Notes: generated from the letters alone by a model not told the origin. A stretch of DNA of 26,962 bases from JBQCHF01 sp051954955 (GCA_051954955.1 JBQCHF010000193.1:1-26962), one strand, 5' to 3'; shown: positions 1 to 8,388, counted from the first letter of the stretch. Numbers and translations are program-made.

Positions 1-106
1 CCCGACCCACCTTCTCCGCGCTCGGCGAGCGCAGCCGCACCCCCAGCACCTCGTCACGGACCATCACCCCGCTACCGGCCAACACCCCGAACGTGTCCGT
101 CCCCAT
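1..106 (-). CDS. Hypothetical protein, N-terminal fragment cut by the window edge
   Basis: An open frame starts at ATG (106-104) and runs off the left edge after 35 codons, beginning MGTDTFGVLAGSG. I do not recognise the family. Reasons to think it real: almost every third codon position is G or C, as in the true genes here. A TAGGTT element lies 7 nt upstream of the ATG (positions 119-114), the same arrangement as at the leaderless genes elsewhere in the window. There is no obvious Shine-Dalgarno sequence. Function cannot be assigned. Confidence 0.45.
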   Translation of the reverse strand, partial: MGTDTFGVLAGSGVMVRDEVLGVRLRSPSAEKVGR

Positions 107-113
107 GCCACTG

Positions 114-119
114 AACCTA
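114..119 (-). promoter_or_regulatory. Putative leaderless -10 element of the left-edge ORF
   Basis: TAGGTT on the minus strand is followed by 7 nt and then the ATG at 106. Spacing and sequence match the leaderless-type elements at other genes in this window. No convincing -35 was seen. Confidence 0.4.
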
Positions 120-592
120 GACGTGAGCACCGACAGTTCTCATTGCCGGACAGGCAGAATCAGCAGCCCGAAGGTCAAGACCAGGCAATGATTCCCGGCC
201 CTCCGTCACTGGCCACAACCCGGCCACCGGGGAGGGGGGGCTGGATCTTGAGGCCGTGCCACGCTCAGCCAACATGCACAGCGCATCAAGATCCGCGAGA
301 ACCGGCGGCGGAGAGAGCGACGAGCCCCGAGCGCCAGCCGCTCCCGTCAACAGCCGCCCTTGACCTCGGGCGCGCCCGGTCGCAGCGACGAGCAGGACGA
401 TCTACATCTTCCGCATGATCAACAAGGGAGGGGGTTGACGGCGGACCGCCCGCCCTCTCGTGCCCGAGCGACGCCCACCCCGTTGGCAGGATCTGCCGGA
501 GCCTGCGCGCCGTCTGGCTGGGTTCGATGGTCGCCGTCCGGGCTGGTGGCCGACGTCGCTGGCCGACGGGTGAGCGGACCGCACGTCGCACT

Positions 593-598
593 GAGGAG
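593..598 (+). promoter_or_regulatory. Ribosome binding site fixing the hyuA start
   Basis: GAGGAG lies 6 nt before the ATG at 605. This supports that start over an in-frame ATG at 527, which would add an Arg-rich tail not expected before the N-terminal ATPase motif. Confidence 0.75.
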
Positions 599-604
599 CG
601 TGGC

Positions 605-2695
605 ATGGCGGGCAGGCGGATCCGGATCGGCATCGACACCGGGGGCACCTTCACCGACGTCGTGGCGGTGGACGAGGAGACCGGCGACGTCGCCAGCACC
701 AAGACACCCTCCACCCCCGCCGACCCCGCTGACGGGTTCATGCACGGCGTGCACAAGGTCCTGGCGCTGCTCGGCGCCGGCGGCGGAGCGCTCAGCGCCG
801 TCAGCCACGGCACGACGGTCGCCACCAACAAGCTGCTCGAGGGCAAGGTCGAGTCGCTGGGGTTCATCACCACCGAGGGTTACGAGCACATGCTCGAGAT
901 CGCCCGGCAGTCGGTGCCCGACGGCTACGGCAACAGCTACTTCTGGGTGAAGCCGGACCGGATCGTGCCCGCCGACCGGGTCCGCACCGTCCGGGGACGG
1001 CTGGCTGCCGACGGCAGCGAGATCCGCCCCTTCGACGAGGAGTCCGCCGTCGAGGCCGCGCGCTTCCTCCGAGACCGCGGCATCTCGCCCATCGGTGTCT
1101 GCTTCCTGCACTCCTACGCCAACCCGGCGCACGAGCTAGCCATGCGCGAGGTGCTGCGCCGCGAGCACCCCGACGCCACGGTGTCCATCTCCAGCGAGGT
1201 GCTCCGCGAGTACCGCGAGTACGAGCGGAGCATCACCACCCTCGTCGACGCCGCGGTCAAGCCGAACATCCGCAGCTACGTGGAGAACATCCAGCGCCAC
1301 CTCTCCGACTTCGCGTCGGAGCAGCGCGCCGAGGCGATCCCGCTCTACGTCATGAAGTCCAACGGGGGAGTGCTCTCCGCCGACGAGGTGGTCCACCAGC
1401 CGATCACGACCGTGCTGTCCGGCCCCGCCGCCGGTGCGCTCGGTGCCGCCGTGGTCGCCGGCCGGGCCGGCATCGAGCGGATCGTCGCCCTCGACGGCGG
1501 TGGCACGTCCACCGACGTCACTGTCGTCCTGGACGGCCGGCCGGCCCTGACGACCGAGGGCACCATCGGCCGCTACCCGAGCAAGATCCCGATGATCGAC
1601 GTCGTCACGGTCGGCGCCGGCGGCGGGTCGATCGCCTGGATCAGCCCCGAGGGCTCGCTCAAGGTGGGCCCGCAGTCGGCGGGAGCCGATCCCGGTCCGC
1701 TGTGCTACCGCCAGGGTGGGACCGACCCCACCATCACCGACGCCCACGTGCTGCTCGGCCGGATCCCCCCGCACCTGCTGGGCGGGGAGATCCCGCTCGA
1801 CGTCCACGCTGCCCGGGAGGGGTTGGCCGCGCTGGCCGGAAAGCTGGGTCTCGGCCTCGAGCAGTGCGCCGTCGGCGTGCTGGAGATCTCGGCGTGGAAC
1901 CAGGCGAACGCCCTGCGGCAGGTCACCGTGAAGCGCGGGCTCGACGTGCGGGAGTTCACGCTGGTGACCTTCGGTGGCTCGGGCTCTCTGCTGGCCTGCC
2001 GGCTGGTCGACGTGCTCGGGCTGCGCGGGGTGCTGGTGCCCAAGGATCCCGGCAACCTCTCCGCCTACGGCCTGCTCACGGTGGACGTGCGCAACGACTA
2101 CGTGCGCACCGCAGTCAGCCGGCACTCCCGGCTGGCCCTCTCCACCATCCAGGAGGTGCTCGACGGCCTGCGGGCCGAGGCCGACGCCGCACTCGCGCGG
2201 GAGGGCTTCGCGCCCGAGGAACGGCGGTTCCAGTGCACCGCGGACCTGCGCTACTTCGGGCAGGCCTTCGAGGTCCGCGTCGAGGTCCCCGACGGCGCGG
2301 TGACGGCCGAGCTCGCCGACGCCGTCGCCGATGCGTTCCACGACGCCCACCGCGCCCTGTACGGCTACGACTTCCGGGAGGACCCACGGCAGGAGGTCGA
2401 GTGGGTCAACCTGCGGGTCACCGGGGTGGGCCCGATCCGCCGGCCTCAGCCGCGGGAGGTCCGACAGGGCGTCGGAGCAGATGCGGCCCGCACCGGCACC
2501 CGGCCGGTCTACTTCGACGACTGGGTCGACGCCGCCATCTACGACCGCGCCCGGCTCGGTGCCGGCGACGTCGTGCACGGGCCCGCGGTCATCGAGGAGT
2601 TCAGCTCCACCGTGCCGCTGCACCCCGGCTTCCAGGCCGAGGTGGACCGGCACGGCAACCTGCACATGGAGCGCATCGAAGGGGCGGCCCGATGA
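605..2695 (+). CDS. hyuA: Hydantoinase/oxoprolinase family protein, HyuA-like (acetone carboxylase beta-like)
   Basis: This 696-residue protein belongs to the HyuA / acetone carboxylase beta / 5-oxoprolinase N-half family, whose members use an ASKHA-type ATPase fold to phosphorylate a substrate for ring opening or carboxylation. Visible motifs: the N-terminal phosphate loop GIDTGGTFTDVV (residues about 7-18), SHGTTVATNKLLEG (near 65-78), SNGGVLSADE and LSGPAAGALGA (mid-protein), the second ATPase motif DGGGTSTDVTVV (near 298), and TVGAGGGSIAW followed by SAGADPGPLCY. Length is normal for the family. The stop codon overlaps the hyuB ATG (ATGA), so the two are translationally coupled and probably form one complex. 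No gamma subunit of acetone carboxylase follows, so an ATP-dependent hydantoinase-type role is more likely than ketone carboxylation, but the substrate cannot be read from sequence. Confidence 0.9.
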   Translation: MAGRRIRIGIDTGGTFTDVVAVDEETGDVASTKTPSTPADPADGFMHGVHKVLALLGAGGGALSAVSHGTTVATNKLLEGKVESLGFITTEGYEHMLEIARQSVPDGYGNSYFWVKPDRIVPADRVRTVRGRLAADGSEIRPFDEESAVEAARFLRDRGISPIGVCFLHSYANPAHELAMREVLRREHPDATVSISSEVLREYREYERSITTLVDAAVKPNIRSYVENIQRHLSDFASEQRAEAIPLYVMKSNGGVLSADEVVHQPITTVLSGPAAGALGAAVVAGRAGIERIVALDGGGTSTDVTVVLDGRPALTTEGTIGRYPSKIPMIDVVTVGAGGGSIAWISPEGSLKVGPQSAGADPGPLCYRQGGTDPTITDAHVLLGRIPPHLLGGEIPLDVHAAREGLAALAGKLGLGLEQCAVGVLEISAWNQANALRQVTVKRGLDVREFTLVTFGGSGSLLACRLVDVLGLRGVLVPKDPGNLSAYGLLTVDVRNDYVRTAVSRHSRLALSTIQEVLDGLRAEADAALAREGFAPEERRFQCTADLRYFGQAFEVRVEVPDGAVTAELADAVADAFHDAHRALYGYDFREDPRQEVEWVNLRVTGVGPIRRPQPREVRQGVGADAARTGTRPVYFDDWVDAAIYDRARLGAGDVVHGPAVIEEFSSTVPLHPGFQAEVDRHGNLHMERIEGAAR

Positions 2696-4665
2696 GCGCC
2701 ACCACCCGGACCGTGGACTGGAGCGCCCAGCCTTACCACCTCACCGGCCGCGCCGAGCGGGGCGCCGTCGACCCCGTCCTGGTCGAGATCGTGCAGGGCT
2801 ACCTGGCCAGCGTGGAGCTGGAGGTCGAGACGGCCATCGGTCGCACCAGCCGGTCGCCGATGATCCGCGACGCGCACGACTACCGCGCCGGCATCCACGA
2901 CCGGAACCTGCGCAAGCTCACCGGCCGGTCCTACTCAGCCCTGGTCCACCCGGTCGCCCGCGACTACCCGCTGGAGACCATGCGTCCCGGCGACGTCTTC
3001 TTCCACAACGACGTCTACCTCTCCGAGGGAGGCATCGGCCACCTGCCCGACCTGTGCGTGACCGCCCCGGTGTTCCATGACAGCGGCGACGGGCCACAGG
3101 TCGTCGCGTTCGTGCAGGCCTTCGGCCACCACGACGACATCGGGGGTGCGGTCCCCGGCTCGATGCCCTCGCAGGCGACCAGCGTCTTCGAAGAGGGCCT
3201 GATGGTGCCGCCGATCCGGCTGTGGGACCAGGGCGTGCCCAACGAGGCCGCCCTGAAGATCATGACGCGCAACTCCCGCATGCCCGAGTCGCTGGCCGCG
3301 GACCTCGACGCCGAGTGCGCGGCCTGCCTGATGGGCGCACGCCGACTGGCCGAGCTGTTCGAGCGCTACGGACGAGGCACCGTCGAGGCCTGCTTCGACG
3401 CGATCCTGGACCGCACCACCGAGACGTTCCGCCGCGAGATCCTCGCCAAGATCCCGGACGGGGAGTACGTGTGGGAGGACTACGCCGAGCACGACGGCGT
3501 CGACGAGCCGCGCCTGCACACCCAGCGGATCACCCTCACCAAGACCAGCACCGACGGCGCGGGCGTGGACGCGAAGCTGGTCGTCGACTTCACCGGCACC
3601 GCCCCGCAGGCCAAGGGTCCGATCAACCACTGCGGGGACTACGCCGACGGCGCCTTCCTCAAGAAGTGGATCGCGCCGATCCTGCGCAACCTCGCCGAGG
3701 ACCCGGAGCGGATGGCCGAGCTCGATGTCAACGAGGGGATCAGCCCGCTCATCGAGATGCGGTTCCCGCCGCCGGGAACGCTGCTCACCCCGGTGTTCCC
3801 GGCTCCTACGAACGCTAGGACCTTCGTCATCCTCCGCCTGCTGGGCGTCCTGGCCGGCGCGGTGGCCAAGGCGGTGGACGGCAACATGCCGGCCGACCAG
3901 GAGACGATCCGCTACACGGGCGTGTACGGCACCGACGCCGACGGCCAGCCCTATCTGATGCGCGAGGTGCTCGGTGGCGGCTCGGGCGGGCGCTACTACG
4001 CCGACGGCGAGGACACCATCCACGTCGTGCCGGACTCGCGGAACCTCCCCACCGAGTTCACCGAGTCCCGCTTCCCGTTCGTGGTGGAGAAGCTGGGCCT
4101 GGCCGTGGACAGCGGGGGAGCGGGGCGCCACCGCGGGGGCCTGGGCTACGAGAAGCACCTCCGGATGCTGCGCGACGCCCACTTCATGTCCATCGCGGAC
4201 CGCTCGATCCTGTCCTGCTGGGGGGTGAAGGGCGGCAAGGCCGGCCGCCCGTTCTCGGTGACCATCGATCCGGGCGGTGCCGACGAGCGCGAGGTCGACG
4301 CCCTGGCCGACGCCGAGCCGCTGCGCGCCGGGCAGGTGGTGCGCATCCGGACCACCGGCGGCGGTGGCTGGGGCGACCCGCTCGAGCGCCCCTACGCGGA
4401 GGTCGAGCGCGACGTGCGGTGGCGCAAGGTGTCCCTGGAGGGGGCCGCGCGCGACTACGGGGTGGTCGTCACCGGGAGCCCGGACGACCCGGTCGTCGAC
4501 GTCGCCGCCTCGGACGCGCTGCGGGCCGAGCGGCGGGCCGCGCGCACCGGGGAGGAGCCCTTCTTCGACCGCGGCCCCGGCTACGCCCGGCTCTCCGGCG
4601 GCCGCACGCACGCCGACGTCGACCGGCTCGAGGTGGCCCCTCGCCCGCGCCGCTCGGAGAGGTAG
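2692..4665 (+). CDS. hyuB: Hydantoinase B/oxoprolinase family protein, HyuB-like
   Basis: A 657-residue partner of the upstream HyuA-like ATPase. Family features: GDVFFHNDVYLSEGG followed by HLPD (around residue 100-120), which resembles the conserved metal-site region of HyuB and acetone carboxylase alpha; AFGHHDDIGG; a mid-protein DFTGTAPQAKGPIN segment; and a Gly-rich C-terminal half (GGGSGGRYY, GAGRHRGGLGYEK, TTGGGGWGDPLERP) typical of the family. The ATG overlaps the hyuA stop by 4 nt. Length is slightly shorter than acetone carboxylase alpha subunits. Expected role: catalytic subunit acting on the phosphorylated cyclic amide, or on a related carboxylation substrate. The Gly-rich end and stop are intact, so the gene looks functional. 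Confidence 0.9.
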   Translation: MSATTRTVDWSAQPYHLTGRAERGAVDPVLVEIVQGYLASVELEVETAIGRTSRSPMIRDAHDYRAGIHDRNLRKLTGRSYSALVHPVARDYPLETMRPGDVFFHNDVYLSEGGIGHLPDLCVTAPVFHDSGDGPQVVAFVQAFGHHDDIGGAVPGSMPSQATSVFEEGLMVPPIRLWDQGVPNEAALKIMTRNSRMPESLAADLDAECAACLMGARRLAELFERYGRGTVEACFDAILDRTTETFRREILAKIPDGEYVWEDYAEHDGVDEPRLHTQRITLTKTSTDGAGVDAKLVVDFTGTAPQAKGPINHCGDYADGAFLKKWIAPILRNLAEDPERMAELDVNEGISPLIEMRFPPPGTLLTPVFPAPTNARTFVILRLLGVLAGAVAKAVDGNMPADQETIRYTGVYGTDADGQPYLMREVLGGGSGGRYYADGEDTIHVVPDSRNLPTEFTESRFPFVVEKLGLAVDSGGAGRHRGGLGYEKHLRMLRDAHFMSIADRSILSCWGVKGGKAGRPFSVTIDPGGADEREVDALADAEPLRAGQVVRIRTTGGGGWGDPLERPYAEVERDVRWRKVSLEGAARDYGVVVTGSPDDPVVDVAASDALRAERRAARTGEEPFFDRGPGYARLSGGRTHADVDRLEVAPRPRRSER

Positions 4666-4797
4666 GGCGACGAGGTCACCCGAACGGGCTAAAGGTGCAC
4701 GTGAACGACGCCGACGACCAGAAGCGTGCACAGAGCGTCGATGGCCGATAACGTCCCGTCCGTCCGGGGGGGCCGGACCCCAGGGGAGAACACGATC

Positions 4798-5634
4798 GTG
4801 CGACAGACCCGTCGCCTCGTCGCTGTCGGCGTGCCGGTGGCGGCCGGCGCGGCCGTGCTGGCGCTGCTCGGCCCCGGTGGCGGCGGTGCGCCGCTGCCAG
4901 AGCCGCCCCAGCCCGTCGTGACCGCCGCGGCCGGACCGGCCGCCCTGAGCGTGCGCGCCCTCGACGAGCCCGCCATGCCGCACCCCGGCCTGACCCACCC
5001 CACCCCGCCGCACTCCCTCCCGCCGGCCCCGGCGGCCGTCGCGACCGTGGCCGCGCCGGAGCGGGCCTCGCGCAGCGCCACCAGGTCGCCTGCCGCACGT
5101 GCCACCGGCGCCGCCCGCCGGTCCGCGGTGGTGGCCAGCGCCTCAACCGAGCCCCGGCGGACGAGCAGCCCAGCTCCCACCCACCGCCCGACCGCCTCTG
5201 CGCGCCCGACGGCCACCAGCACCCCCACGACGAGCACGACGAGCACGACGAGCACGAAGCCGACGACCTCAGCCCGCGATACGTTCGTGGCCCGGGTGCT
5301 CCAGCTGGTGAACGCCCAGCGTGCCAGCCACGGGCTCCGGCCGTTCACCCTCTCCTCGTGCGCGGGCCGCTTCGCCCAGCCCTGGGCCGACCACCTGGCT
5401 GCCGCTGGAGCGCTGTCGCACCAGTCGCTCACCACGGTCATGACCTCGTGCGGCGCGCACACCGCGGGGGAGAACGTGGGCTACACCTCGCTCGGCGCGG
5501 ACGACCTGGTGGCCCGCTGGATGGCCTCGGCCCCGCACCGGGCGAACATCCTCAACCCCGCGTTCTCCAGCATCGGGCTGGGCGCCACGCGAGCGGGTGG
5601 CCGCTGGTACGGCGTCCAGGACTTCCTCGGCTGA
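4798..5634 (+). CDS. Exported/anchored CAP (SCP/YkwD-like) domain protein 1
   Basis: A 278-residue protein read from GTG 4798, preceded by a GGGGAG box about 9 nt upstream; earlier in-frame ATGs at 4726 and 4741 lack this. Layout: positively charged N-end and hydrophobic signal or anchor segment (residues 6-25), a long Pro/Ala/Thr/Ser-rich linker (26-158) with TTS repeats, and a C-terminal CAP domain (161-278). CAP features: LVNAQR near 170, SHQ (His208), AGENVG (Glu225), PHRANIL (His247), and final GRWYGVQDF. Cys188 and Cys218 could form a disulfide and are conserved in the next gene. Likely acts outside the membrane or in the wall; CAP proteins of bacteria (YkwD type) have poorly defined activity. 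Tandem paralog of the following gene. Confidence 0.88.
   Translation: MRQTRRLVAVGVPVAAGAAVLALLGPGGGGAPLPEPPQPVVTAAAGPAALSVRALDEPAMPHPGLTHPTPPHSLPPAPAAVATVAAPERASRSATRSPAARATGAARRSAVVASASTEPRRTSSPAPTHRPTASARPTATSTPTTSTTSTTSTKPTTSARDTFVARVLQLVNAQRASHGLRPFTLSSCAGRFAQPWADHLAAAGALSHQSLTTVMTSCGAHTAGENVGYTSLGADDLVARWMASAPHRANILNPAFSSIGLGATRAGGRWYGVQDFLG
5227..5253 (+). repeat. Three 9-bp repeats coding Thr-Thr-Ser in the CAP1 linker
   Basis: ACGACGAGC occurs three times in tandem, encoding TTS-TTS-TTS (from residue 144). The unit keeps frame, so copy changes would only lengthen or shorten the linker. Confidence 0.85.
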
Positions 5635-5809
5635 CCTCCCGCGCGGTGCGCAGGACCTGCATCGGCACAGGTCCCGGCCGTACCCCGCGCCCGCACTAGT
5701 CCCTACGGATAGGACGATCGAGCGGGCCGTTCGCGGTGGGTCACCGTGCGTGCACCAGCGGTAACTTCTCGCGACCGAGGTGGGGGGACCACTCGACGGG
5801 AGAGACCAC
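5635..5809 (+). promoter_or_regulatory. Leader between the two CAP genes, partly similar to the CAP1 leader
   Basis: The 60 bp before this start (CGTGCACC-AGCG, GTAAC-TC, GGGGGG, GGGAGA, CACG-GTG) echo blocks in the same order before CAP1 (from 4725). This suggests duplication of gene plus leader, or a shared control element. A GTCC(C)TA / TAGGAC inverted repeat sits at 5699-5715. No known riboswitch was recognised. Confidence 0.35.
5653..5674 (+). terminator. Short inverted repeat after CAP gene 1, possible weak terminator
   Basis: GGACCTG, an 8-nt loop, then CAGGTCC lies 18 nt after the CAP1 stop. There is no T-run, so termination is uncertain. Confidence 0.35.
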
Positions 5810-6433
5810 GTGCAGCACGAGTCGACGCCGGATGCGACGTCGGATGCCATGCCAGACCCGACGCTGGACCTGACCGCTCCATCGAGGGTGCGAGGCAGGC
5901 TCGCCCGGGCCCTCCCGCCGGCGCTGCTCAGCGCCGGCCTGACCCTGGCGCTCGCCTCCGCGCTGGTGGTGACCGCGCTGACCGGCGCCTCACCCGTGAG
6001 GACCGCCGGGCCGTCCACCGCGCTGCGCGCCGCGCCGGTGGCCGTGCGCGTCTCGACCGACACCGCCGCCACCCGGGCCTACGAGGCGCGCATCCTCACC
6101 CTGGTGAACGCGCAGCGGGCGCGGCACCACCTGCGCCCGCTGGTCCTGTCCACCTGCCCGGACCGCTTCGCGACGCGCTGGTCGGCGCATCTGGCGGTGG
6201 CCGGCGGTCTCTCCCACCAGTCGCTGTGGACGATCCTGCGCTCCTGCCCTGCCCGCGCCGCCGGCGAGAACGTCGGCTGGACCACGGCCAGCGCCGACGC
6301 GATGGTGCGCATGTGGATGAGCTCGCCCGGCCACCGGGCGAACATCCTCAGCGCCAAGTACCACCGCCTCGGCCTCGGCGTGGCCCGCACCTCGACCGGC
6401 CGCTGGTACGCGACCCAGGACTTCCTGTCCTGA
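5810..6433 (+). CDS. Membrane-anchored CAP (SCP/YkwD-like) domain protein 2
   Basis: A 207-residue paralog of the preceding protein. GTG 5810 is chosen because GGGAGAG (5798-5804) lies just upstream; an in-frame GTG at 5780 has no RBS. A cytoplasmic N-tail (1-35) is followed by a hydrophobic segment (36-60), consistent with an anchor or uncleaved signal, a short linker, and the CAP domain (88-207). Conserved residues: SHQ (His136), AGENVG (Glu153), GHRANIL (His175), GRWYATQDF at the end. Cys116 and Cys146 sit exactly where CAP1 has Cys188 and Cys218. It lacks the long Thr/Ser/Pro linker of CAP1, so it should sit closer to the membrane. Activity unknown. Confidence 0.88.
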   Translation: MQHESTPDATSDAMPDPTLDLTAPSRVRGRLARALPPALLSAGLTLALASALVVTALTGASPVRTAGPSTALRAAPVAVRVSTDTAATRAYEARILTLVNAQRARHHLRPLVLSTCPDRFATRWSAHLAVAGGLSHQSLWTILRSCPARAAGENVGWTTASADAMVRMWMSSPGHRANILSAKYHRLGLGVARTSTGRWYATQDFLS

Positions 6434-6455
6434 GGGCATTCTCTGTCCAGACAGT

Positions 6456-7076
6456 TCAGGGCAGCGGCACGTACTCCGACGCCTCGTCGTAGACGATCCG
6501 GGGCGCCCCGTCCAGCCGCACGTCCGCCCGCTCGCGGGTGCGCTGGGTCCGGTAGAGCTCGTCCTCCTGCCGGGCCCAGCGCTCCCAGTGCGGCCGGTAG
6601 GTCTCGCCGTCCCGGGCGATGCCCCGTTCCATCCGCAGGTCGTGCGGCGCCTCCACCCACACCAGCAGCGACAGGTACGGCGCGGCAGCCAGGGACCCGC
6701 TGGCGCAGCCCTCCACGACCAGCACCGGCGCGGCCGGCACCTCGTGCCACTCGGCGTAGACGCCCTCGACCCAGTCGTACCGCCGGTACCGGGCCGGCTC
6801 CCCGCGGTGCAGCGGCTCGAGCACCCACTCGACCAGCCGCGGAACGATGTCGGCCAGCCCGTCCCAGCCCGGGTAGATGTCGTCCAGATGGACGACCGGC
6901 GCGCCGAGCAGCGCGGCCAGCCGGCCCGCGAGCGTCGTCTTGCCCGAACCGGACGGACCGTCCACCGCGACCACCCGGGTCGTCCCGGCGCGGGGCGGCT
7001 CCGCCAGCACCCGGTCCGCCAGCTCGCGCAGCGGCAGGGCGGGCAGCCGTGCCTCGTCGGCTGGATCGGTCAGCAC
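6456..7076 (-). CDS. Uridine kinase-like P-loop NTPase
   Basis: A 206-residue protein starting at GTG 7076 on the minus strand. The N-terminal region holds a P-loop, DGPSGSGKTT (residues 39-48), followed by HLDDIYPGWDGL, the usual position of the acidic uridine-kinase motif, then LVVEGCASG and VWVEAPHDLRMERGIARDG, typical of the uridine kinase/phosphoribulokinase-like family. It probably phosphorylates a small hydroxylated substrate, perhaps a nucleoside, but substrate identity is not shown. It is convergent with CAP2 (22 bp between stops) and divergent from the CoA-transferase. A TAGCGT 8 nt upstream of the GTG suggests a leaderless transcript. Confidence 0.85.
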   Translation of the reverse strand: MLTDPADEARLPALPLRELADRVLAEPPRAGTTRVVAVDGPSGSGKTTLAGRLAALLGAPVVHLDDIYPGWDGLADIVPRLVEWVLEPLHRGEPARYRRYDWVEGVYAEWHEVPAAPVLVVEGCASGSLAAAPYLSLLVWVEAPHDLRMERGIARDGETYRPHWERWARQEDELYRTQRTRERADVRLDGAPRIVYDEASEYVPLP

Positions 7077-7084
7077 GACCCCAC

Positions 7085-7090
7085 ACGCTA
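7085..7090 (-). promoter_or_regulatory. Putative leaderless -10 of the kinase gene
   Basis: TAGCGT on the minus strand, 8 nt before GTG 7076. It lies in a 78-bp divergent intergenic region shared with the plus-strand CoA-transferase promoter. Confidence 0.45.
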
Positions 7091-7142
7091 CGTCGACACG
7101 CGCTGGCACCCCTCGCCGGAGCCGGTGCCGCCGCCCGCTCCG

Positions 7143-7148
7143 TAGGCT
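7143..7148 (+). promoter_or_regulatory. Putative leaderless -10 of the CoA-transferase gene
   Basis: TAGGCT followed by 6 nt and ATG 7155. There is no Shine-Dalgarno in the interval. Confidence 0.6.
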
Positions 7149-7154
7149 CGCGTC

Positions 7155-8387
7155 ATGGTCGACGCCGCCAGCCCAGCGACCGCGGGCCGCCCGCTCGACG
7201 GCGTCCTCGTCGTCGACCTCTCCCGCGCCCTGGCCGGGCCGCACGCCGCGATGCTGCTCGCCGACCTCGGCGCCCGCGTCATCAAGGTCGAGGCCCCCGG
7301 TCACGGCGACGACACCCGGGGCTGGGGACCGCCCTTCGTGGGACCGGACGGAGACCCCGACGCGCCCACGGAGTCGACGTACTTCCTGTCCTGCAACCGG
7401 GGCAAGGAGTCCATCACCTTGGACCTGAAGTCCGACGAGGGCCGCGACGTCCTCACCCGGCTGCTCACCGTGGCCGACGTGCTGGTCGAGAACTTCCGCC
7501 CCGGGGTGCTGGACCGGCTCGGCTTCCCGGTGCAGCGGCTGCGCGAGCTCAACCGGCGCCTGGTGCTGCTCTCCATCAGCGGCTTCGGCCACGACGGCCC
7601 GGAGGGCGGGCGCGCCGGCTACGACCAGATCGCCCAGGGCGAGGCGGGCCTGATGTCGCTCACCGGCCCCTCGCCGGACGACCCGACCCGGGTGGGCGTG
7701 CCGATCGGCGACCTGCTCGCCGGCATCCACGGCGCCTACGGGGTCGTCGCCGCGCTCTACGAGCGGGAGCACACCGGCGTCGGGCGGGTGGTCCGCACCA
7801 GCCTGCTGGCCTCGATCGTCGGCGTGCACGCCTTCCAGGGCACCCGCTGGACGGTGGCCGGCGAGGTGCCGCGAGCCACCGGCAACCACCACCCCTCCAT
7901 CTGCCCCTACGGTCTGTTCCGCTGCGCCGACGGCATGCTCCAGATCGCCGTCGGCAGCGAGCAGCTGTGGCGCCGCTTCGCCCCCGCCTTCGACCTCCCG
8001 CTCGACGCCGAGGGCTTCGCCACCAACCCGGACCGGGTGCGCAACCGTGAGGCTGTCATCGCCGCGGTCGACGAGGCCTTCTCCTCCTACAAGATGTCGG
8101 ACCTATTGCCACGACTGGAGGATCTCGGGATCCCCGCCGGGCAGGTGCGGACGCTGGACCAGGTCTACGAGTGGGAGCAGACCCCGTCCCAGGGGCTGCT
8201 GCTGGACGTCGAGCACGCCACGCTCGGGCCCATCACCCTGCCGGGGCCGCCGCTGCGCTTCGACGACGGGTTCCTCACCGGCCAGCTTCCGCCACCGGTG
8301 CTCGGCCAGCACGACGCCTCGGTGCGCGCCTGGCTGGACGAGGTGGCCCCACCGGCGCCGGAGCAGGGCGAGGACCCGGGGGACTGA
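7155..8387 (+). CDS. Class III (CaiB/BaiF family) CoA-transferase
   Basis: A 410-residue protein of normal length for family III CoA-transferases, which move CoA between acyl groups through an aspartyl-CoA thioester. Family features: PLDGVLVVDLSRALAGPHAAMLLADLGARVIKVE (residues 13-46), NRGKESITLDLKSDEG (81-96), VLVENFRPGVLDRLG, SISGFGHDGP, and GYDQIAQGEAGLMSLTG (155-171). The candidate catalytic aspartate is Asp186 in VPIGDLLAG. The stop is followed one base later by the ATG of the carboxyltransferase, so the two are one operon. The joint context suggests activation of an organic acid to its CoA ester and then carboxyl chemistry. The exact acid (oxalate, malonate, succinate or other) is not readable from sequence. 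Confidence 0.92.
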   Translation: MVDAASPATAGRPLDGVLVVDLSRALAGPHAAMLLADLGARVIKVEAPGHGDDTRGWGPPFVGPDGDPDAPTESTYFLSCNRGKESITLDLKSDEGRDVLTRLLTVADVLVENFRPGVLDRLGFPVQRLRELNRRLVLLSISGFGHDGPEGGRAGYDQIAQGEAGLMSLTGPSPDDPTRVGVPIGDLLAGIHGAYGVVAALYEREHTGVGRVVRTSLLASIVGVHAFQGTRWTVAGEVPRATGNHHPSICPYGLFRCADGMLQIAVGSEQLWRRFAPAFDLPLDAEGFATNPDRVRNREAVIAAVDEAFSSYKMSDLLPRLEDLGIPAGQVRTLDQVYEWEQTPSQGLLLDVEHATLGPITLPGPPLRFDDGFLTGQLPPPVLGQHDASVRAWLDEVAPPAPEQGEDPGD

Positions 8388-8388
8388 C

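Larger units (their letters stand above)
107..604. other. About 500 bp gap upstream of hyuA without a convincing gene
   Basis: Short open frames exist on both strands, but none shows an RBS, family similarity or consistent coding bias. A weak -35-like TTGACG lies at 435-440 with no clear -10 partner. A 7-bp inverted repeat (CATTGCC at 141-147, GGCAATG at 184-190) is the only symmetric structure noted. The hyuAB promoter is probably in here but is not identified. Confidence 0.4.

Noticed and set aside
1136..2665. 509-codon open frame opposite hyuA
   Set aside because: It lies entirely antisense to a confident HyuA gene; composition is low-complexity with no recognisable domain.
4666..4797. 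c-di-AMP (ydaO-type) riboswitch before the first CAP gene
   Set aside because: Such riboswitches often precede wall proteins in actinobacteria, but the conserved core blocks could not be found here or at 5700-5800.
2935..5013. Very long open frame on the minus strand opposite hyuB
   Set aside because: It is a shadow frame typical of high-GC DNA: no family motifs, and it overlaps well-supported HyuB and CAP genes.
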